DNA from: Sapria himalayana
Lineage: Eukaryota; Streptophyta; Magnoliopsida; Malpighiales; Rafflesiaceae
DNA length: 64,000 nt
Direction: 5' to 3'
Assembly: GCA_029783825.1 (NCBI GenBank)
Contig: JAREIK010001723.1
Location: forward strand, 235,977-299,976
Positions 39,301 to 47,873 of this stretch are shown piece after piece; the first letter of the stretch is position 1, and each line of letters begins with the position of its first letter. Below the pieces are notes generated by a model. That model was not told the origin of the DNA and did not search any database. It saw only the letters and a list, made by a program, of their open reading frames with translations. A program made the position numbers and the translations under genes.

Positions 39301-42300
39301 GATGATATTGATGAAAATTTTCTTGATATAGATTTAGATATAGATACATGAGTGTTTATTTTGTTTTAGAACTTTAAATATTTGTTATTTTATTTTGAAA
39401 TTTTGAATGTTTGGATAATGGGAGCACTATTAATATTTGATTTTTATCTTTGATATTCTTTAGTTTATTATTAGATAAAAATTAAAGACTATATTTAGTA
39501 AAATATATAATTTTTATGTGTATTAGGCTGGGTGCAAAAACTATTAATAGTTTTTGCACCTTAAGTGCCTCAAATAAAAAAGCCCGCGCCTCAAGTGCGC
39601 TTTACGCCTTAAGGCCCCAAAAGGCTTTTGCGCCTTAGTGCGCATTGCCCCTTAAATAACTATGGGTATGTGTAATCCTAATGGTGGCTTATATCCATTT
39701 GAAATTTTTTTTTCTTTAGATCTGTAGATAAACAGAGATTACTAAATTTTTGTTGTCTGTGTCAGGCATACGAAAAAATTTTAGTGAGTTACGTATATTT
39801 TTTAAAGCGTGGAAAAACTTTAATCCCTGCCTATACTATGAGGTTAATGATGTGACACATTTATCTAACGTAAAAAATCTTTTATAATAATTTATTTTTA
39901 ATAGTCCTAAAAAATATATTAATGGCTATTTTATTATTAGTTACATTATCGAATATGATACTATATATTTTATTTTGAATATTATATTCTCTAAAAATTC
40001 ATATCATGTAATCATAAATGGTCGAGCCATCATAAGTATGAAGAATATTTGAGAATCCTAATATTTTTTTTATTTAGTATCTATTTAGAATCTACATAGT
40101 AGGTAGTGAGTCATACATAAGATACATCATCGTGACTAATCTAGATATCCAACGTCATTGGTACCATTCTACTATATTCTATAAATTCATTAATTATTAT
40201 TCATTTTTTAAAGTTATAGTATTTAAGTATGTCACTCCTAATTATGGACCTAAGAATTCTATGATATACAAACTGAAAATAAGTCTGCATGATACTAACT
40301 ATCATTGGATCCTCTAAAAATCTAATTCATATGAAACTGAAAATAATTATGGACCTAGGAATTCTATGGTGACTAGTTTGGTCATGTATTCTTTTCCTAA
40401 CTCGTTGCAGTATATGAATGGAGTTATTGAGGTTGAATTGGATTTAGCCCCAAAGACCCTATCATTGAGTTATGTTTGCATAAGATCTAATACACAATAT
40501 TTTTTGGTATATTATTCTACATGTCTCTTAAGATATCAGTTTCATATGAACTCTCACAAGTTAATACTTTTTTATAATATATGCAGTGTGCTGATTTTTC
40601 ATTGACATCCCTAATATTTTTCTGTTGTATAATATTAAAGTGAATTCAAATTATTAATTTTTTTTGAATTTTTGTTGATATTTGAGTTGAGATAACTAGA
40701 GAATTTTTTTTGATATTTGAGTTGAGATAACTAGAGAAAAAAATTTTGGCTGCCTCAGATCTTTTCGTAGAGTTATCCTTATTCATATTAAAATTATAAA
40801 TATTTACTTTTAAATTAATTTTATTATTATTATTATTAAAATTACTATTTGTCATTTTAATTTTGTATTAGTTTATTAATTATATTGTAATTTTTATTTT
40901 TAAAATTATATATTAACTAATATTATTTAAACTAAAAATTGTGACTTAAATTAAAATAAAAAAAACTAAACTAAATACAAATTTAAAAATAATACCCATA
41001 ATACGTAAAATCTCATTTGCTTTATGATATCCGCATTGCAATTAACGGTCCGTACTTAGCACCCGAGTCTCGAAAGTCAAAATCAAAAGGAGAAATTGAA
41101 AGAGAGAGAAAGAGACGAAAAACAAGAGAAGATGAAGAGATAATATGAGAGTGGGAGATAAGATAAAAATTGAGAATGCGAGGGGGTAATATATAGATTT
41201 TAAAAATATAAATTAAAAAAATTTTTTTTTTTCTATTTTTTCAATTTTTTTGTTTATTTAAAGGACATAATCATGACAATTATTGGATTCTACTTCTAGC
41301 CACTAGGGACAAATTCAACGGCTTAAAAATTAAAAATATGTATTTTTTTGACCATTTGGTCGGTTCGATCGTCAAACTAATTCTATGATTACAAATTCTA
41401 GAAGCTTTGGCTTTTGGAATCTATAAGCTGGTCAACTTTGGAGTTCGGACTTCAAAAGCGGACTCACCTGAACACCAGCCTGACATCTGGGTCCGACCAT
41501 CCGTGGTCGGGGGCGGGGCCATGAGGCATGGTTCGGGTCGTGCCGATGAATCATGCCTTCAGGCCAGAGTACCGGGCCATGCCTGGCTCAACATGAGGCC
41601 TGGGTTACCTCAGCATGGCAAGGCACAAGCCGTGCCTTGAGCCAGCCTAGCAAGGGCCCCAGGCATGATTCTGGACTATGCCATGCTGGGCTAGGCATGG
41701 CTGAGTAGGGTCATGCCTCGGGCCGGACTCAGCTGCTCGGGCTGTCTGACTTTTTGACACCTTTATCATATCCCCAGACAAAAGAGCTATAATTATGTTC
41801 TCATATGTCAACTTTATCGCATTGTTACTAATAGTGATAATTATATTTTTTGTTATGAATCTAACAATGAATAAAATATTATCACTATGTTATCATCATT
41901 ATTGATTTCATAATTTTTAGTCATAAGCATGATTGATCAATATGTTGAATTCGTATGGATTATTCGAAAAGGATTCTTTATCTTTCATACGCAGATTGAA
42001 TAATTTATTCCTCAAGAATATTTAGTTGACTAATAGCTTGATCTTATAGAGATTCTTCAGAATCAATCATAATTCTTTTGTTACTTTATCTCTAGTGATA
42101 TTCATAAGCTAAAAAATACGGATACGGATACGGGGATACGATACGATGAGATATAAGGATATGACAAATTTCAAAAAATTAGGATACAGATATGGTAGGA
42201 CACGATATTATAAAATAAGAATAATTATCTTTAAAAATATTATTATTTTTAATAAAATAAAATAATAAAAATAATTATCTTTATAAAATAAAATAATTAT

Positions 42301-45300
42301 CTTTATAAAATATTATAAATATTAATACAATATCTTTATAAAATAAAAATAAAATACGACTAGGACATGGCCCATTATCATGACATGGTAATGGGCCAAG
42401 TTACAAGTAGCTTGGCCTTTGGCTAGTGGGCACTAGCCCCTTGGCCTTTGCCAATGCCCTCTGGTTGGCATTGGCCATTCAGTTTCAAGTAGTGCTTTGT
42501 GGTTCATGCCACTATTTTGTGTTAGTGTGTCAGACATGTGGCATTGTGGTCCTAAAAAGGCATGAGCCTTACCATGTGCTGACATGAGTTTGGTATAAAG
42601 GTGTCAAATAGGTTTGGCAGCTCGGGCCTGGCCAGAGGCATGACCTAACTCGGTCGTGCCCTAGCTCGGCACAACACGGTCCAGACTTATGCCCCGTGCC
42701 CGTGCTCATGCAGTGTCGTGCTGAGGTATATCAGACCTCCTGCTGGGCCAAGCACTGCCTGGTACCCTGGCCCGAGGGCACGAGAATTTGGCATGTGTAT
42801 TTTGCTTCCAATGGCTAGGAGACAGAATCCAGCAACTCTAAGGATTCTGCCCCATTTATTTTTTTTAAAAAATTTAAAAAAATACAAACAAAATTATTAA
42901 AAAAAAAACTTATCAACTTTATAAAACTCTTCTTATTCATAAATTTTAATATTGTTGTCTCATATTTTCTCTCCGTCTCCTCTCGTCTCTCATTTTTTTT
43001 ACTCTTTCAGCTTTTGGGACTCGAGTGTGGACTGTTAGTATGACTTGTCGATTGTGGTGTAGTGCGAATATCAAAAGGCAAACATTATTTTATGCATTAT
43101 GATTTGAGTATTTTTTAATTGTTTAGTTAATTTTTTTTTAATTTTTGTTAACGTTACTTTAAACGTTAAGAGTTAATTTTTAGTTTAATATAATTTTAAT
43201 TAATATATAACTTTAAAAACATTAAATACAATATAATTTAAAAATAAATAAAAATTAAAAATAATAAATAATAATTTTAATTACGATAATGAAATTAATT
43301 TAAACATAAACATAGAAAATTATAATAAGATAACGAAAATCCTACAGAAAGTTTCAATGCCGCCAAAACTTTGGTTTCTTCGGTCGTCTCGACCCAAATA
43401 TATAAAAAATAAAAAAAACTAAAAGAACATCAATAGTTTGGATTCATTTTAATATAATACAACAAAAAAATATTAGGGGTATCAAAGAAGAATCGACACA
43501 ATACAAATATTGTAAAAAAATTTAAGTTATAAGAGTTCACGAGGAACTGGGTACCTTAAGATGCATGTTGAACAATGTACCAAAAAATATGGTACATTAG
43601 ATCATAGGCAAACCAAACTTAGCGGTGAGTTTTTTGAGGCTGGATCCAATTTAGTCTCAATGTTTATCTCCTTCATATACTACAATGAGTTAGTAAGAGA
43701 AGACATGATCAAATTGATCACCACGATGAGTCTTCCGATTAGGTTTTTGGAGGATTCAAGGGTACTCAATATCATGCAAACTAATTTCAGCATGCATATC
43801 ATAGGATTCTTAGGTTCACATCTAGGAATGATATACTAAAATATTATAACTTAGAAAAAGAAATAATAATTAATGAATTTAGGCATTATACTGGAGTGGT
43901 GTTCGTGACGTTTGAAATAGACTAGTTACGATGATGTATCTTATGCATGTCTCACCGCTTATTATGTAGATTCTAAATGGACACTAAATAAAAAAATCAG
44001 GATTCTCAGAGATTCAAAATCATCATAATGATCCAGCCATTAATGAGTGTATGATGAAAATCTTTAGAGAATATAATATTCAAAATAAAATATATAGTAT
44101 CATATTCAATAATGTATCTAATAATGAAATAGTCATTAATATATTTGTTAGGATTATTAAAGATTGATTATTAGGAAAGATTTTTCACGTTAGATGCATG
44201 TGTCATGTCAATAATCTTATAGTACAAGTGGGGATGAAGGTTTCTCACTTTAGAAAATTACGTAGCTCATTAAAATTTCTTCGTTTACCTTGCAGAAAAC
44301 AAAAGTTCAATATTCTTTATTTGTCTGTGGATTTAAAGAAGAAGAAATTTTAATAGAATGTGAGATATCGTTGAAATTATATATATCTTATATTGGAGTC
44401 ATATGTTGGATATGAATACGTGATATCTTACTATGTCAATAATAAGAATAATGAACTTATTATTGATGATACTGACTGGACTACATAAATTTTATTTATA
44501 AAATTTCTGAAGATTTGTTATGATACAACGAACATGTGTTTCTCAGTTTATACTCATACCACTTGTATTGCACTTATGTGCATATACAATATTAGTAGCA
44601 TGTTTAGGAATTTTAGAGGTTACTCGATTATACTGTGTATGTTACATTATAAAATTTTTTTATGTTTTATTTATATGTTTTATCATAGTACCCATTTACT
44701 AATTATTTAACTACAAAGCGTGTGCATAAGCAAATGAGATCGCAATAACACATTCAGTGTCGTGACAACATAAAAAATAACTATGTAGTATTTTGGTAAT
44801 AAATGGAGTTGTGATAACATTTATCCTATCACATTATTAAATCAACCATGACAATATGTTTTCTTATCACAAAACAATTTTGGTTACGACAACATATTTT
44901 ATATCGTGACATCAATTTGAGTCGCAACTTAAAGAGTAAGGTAATGAGTATCATAAGTTAAGCAGAAGGTTGATGGTCGTGATGCAGAAGAATTAAGTCA
45001 CAAATTCAACATGTCATTGTACTTGTCTTTCAACTTGTGATTTCTTTTTCTATGGTAAATATCTTTCAAAATTTTTAATATTGTATAAGCTATTCCTAAT
45101 AATCAAAAAAATTATTATGGAGTGAAAATATATCATTCTTTGATGATACGCTCTTTTTGAAGAAACTCGATCCAAGATGACATACTTTCGGTCATCATAG
45201 TGATAGTATTATTTCATTGTTTAGTTATTTTCCCTCAAAGTCATAATTAATTATGCTTTTATACCTGATACTACTATCGTAATTTGTCTTGAAGAGATTA

Positions 45301-47840
45301 TAAGATATTTTCAGGTGTCTCATTAAATTATGATTCCGTTGAGACTCGTAATGGTGAGAGTCGAGGCTTAGAGGAAGATTGTAGTGTAAATGTCTCACAA
45401 GACACAAGATGTGAGTTTTCCTTAAAGGAGATAAAGATGAAAAGACTTAATGGTCTCAACTAAATGTGCATACTAAATGGATACGTTGATAATTTTTTTA
45501 GTTTACTACGTTAGCTGATCTAATTCAAAGTATTATTTTAGATCTTTTGATTACTCTATTGAAGGAATCAAATATATGTTCTATTTGATATTCATTATCA
45601 CAAATATTTTTTTATTTTTATTGTGATATTATGTATTATGATTTATGTATTTTTGTTTTTTCTTAATATTTATGAAATTTTAGATATTTTTTTTTGTGAT
45701 ATTTAGTCATTCAGGACGTTGGTAAACTATTTTGGATGAATTAAATGTTAGTACTTTTGTTAAGTTTAGAACATAGATTGAAATAATACAATAATATTTA
45801 ATATATATAAAAATATAGGCAACAGCCTTATATAATGGCCACATTCTATAGCTGAAGCTCACAACTTGAGTGTTCAGTTAAGCTCATCATCAAAACATAA
45901 AAATAAAAAAATAATACAATAAGTCTTCAGGTTAGCTTGCAGTGGGACATAAGTGATGTATATGATAATTACTAGACCTAAAGGAAAGATTGGTTGGCTT
46001 AAAACTATGTCGACATCTAAAAGATTTACATACTTAAATAATGTAAATTATTAGGATATTTTTTTACTAATAGTTAATATGATCATTATCACATTATTAC
46101 CTTTCATTGTTATTTCTTATAATATGACTATATATTAGTTGAATGTGAGAAATTTATTTCTTTATGATGATCTTGAGAAGTTATTTATTAGTTAATTGTA
46201 TATACGCTGCATAGCACTCTTTATGATTTGAAGTAATCTCATAGGCCATAGGTCATAGTTCAATCATTTTTTTAGCACTTGTTATTTTTGGCCTTATGAG
46301 GTTGTGAAATATGCGAAGTTAGTAGTATGCTTTAGATTATTTATTTGATTTAATAGTCATTAGATTAAATATTATTTATGTTGTTATTATAGTTAGTCGT
46401 TATTTATATTCTTCTAGATATTACTTATGTTATTAGTATAATTAGTAAGCAATAAATATTTTTTCTGAATTGAGTGTTGTAATAAAGTATAAAAATTATG
46501 ATACTAGTTACTTGTGAGTAAAGTTTTATAAGACAAAAACATAGGACGAGATATTTTTTGTGTTCGTGAGGCGAGGGGTAAGCTTCGAGACGTTAAGGCT
46601 TAATTATTTTGAGTAGTGCCAAAAAAAATGATTGGCACTGTTATAGGTTTGACTATTTTATTTTTTTTTCTTTTTTAAAGGCCACATAAGCTTCTCCAAA
46701 GTGTACGTATCCCTTTTCAAAGCGTGATCAAAGTGCATCTCAAACACGCAAAAGATGATCGAGGCTTATGCCTATCATGTGTGTGACTTTTTTTCAGATG
46801 CTTTAAGACATTTTCTCCATGTCTCGCCCTGGAGCGCGCATCAAGGCGCATCTAGATAATAGCTTTTAAAGCATTGATTGTGAGTTTTATTAGACTAGTA
46901 TATTCAGGATGAGTCAAGCCTATTGTTCTAGAGGTTGATGACACTTTATATTGATAGTCATGTAACTCGTTACATTGTCGTCAATTTGATATTTCATAAG
47001 TGAAGAAAAAATATTGATAGTATTTGATATTTTGTATGAGAAGATTTAAGATAAGTCTATCAATGAGTATAATGCAAGTATATTCATGAAGATGTTTAGA
47101 AAATTTTAAATGTCTCTAATCTGTGTTTTTTTTTCTAATCTCTTGTTTTTGTTATAGTTTTTCTCTTTTTATAAGAGTACTTGACGTGTATTGTTACAAT
47201 CTTAGTGTGTGTGTGTGTGTGTGTGTGTGCGTGTATGTATGTGTGCGTGTATGTATGTGTGTGTGTGTGTGTGTAATTTTTATTTTTAAAGGAAAATTTT
47301 TTAATATTTTTTTTCTTCTCACTCTTTCTCTCACTCACTCACTCACTCACACACACATTCTCTCTATCTCATTCTCTCTTCCTCAAATTTTTGAAACCTA
47401 ACACAATGCTTTTGTAATTATTTATTGATATAATCATTTCATTCGAGAATATTCAATTTAAAATTATTTTGATATTTATGATGATTATGCAAATAAAATC
47501 TAATGTTAGCATAATTATAATTGAGAGATTTATGTGTTGGTATATTTATTGGAAAATATATATAAAAAATAAATCCAAATTTTCATATTCAGTAAAAAAA
47601 ATATCAAAATATAAAATAATTATATTTCCATACACTATAATTTATAAATTTGAAAATATTCCTTGTTCTTGCCCACCTCTGTATAAAAAAACTTAAACAT
47701 AACATTTTTGAAATAATTTCAAAAAATAAAAAATATATATAAAGTTTACACACACACACACACACACACATATATGTACATACGTACGTATGCATGTATA
47801 TAAACACACACACACACACATACATGTAAACATATATAAA

Positions 47841-47873
<33 letters not shown>

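Larger units (their letters stand above)
35400..39664 (+). mobile_element. hAT-B element, best-preserved copy
   Basis: This 4,265-bp element starts CATAGTTATGAAAGG and ends CCTTAAATAACTATG. Perfect 8-bp target duplications GGTATGTG lie at 35392-35399 and 39665-39672. Sub-terminal regions are rich in GGCGC/AGGCG and pair with each other. A 29-bp minisatellite follows the left end. The transposase gene starts at 36598. The element interrupts a hAT-A relic, whose sequence resumes on both sides. Confidence 0.95.
35345..41765 (-). mobile_element. hAT-A element, split by hAT-B
   Basis: The right end (41761-41765 with the preceding TTTTTGACAC) is the hAT-A terminus, preceded by a GC-rich GGCATGG/GGGCC block (41460-41750) and the shared 5' segment tagaagctttggctt, also at 60531. 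From 40620 down to 39673 the minus strand matches the transposase of the copy at 58035-59990. The sequence then jumps across the hAT-B insertion to 35345-35399, which continues the alignment (near 58940-58985). The C-terminal third is missing; copia sequence adjoins. The family start at the low end was not found. Confidence 0.8.
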
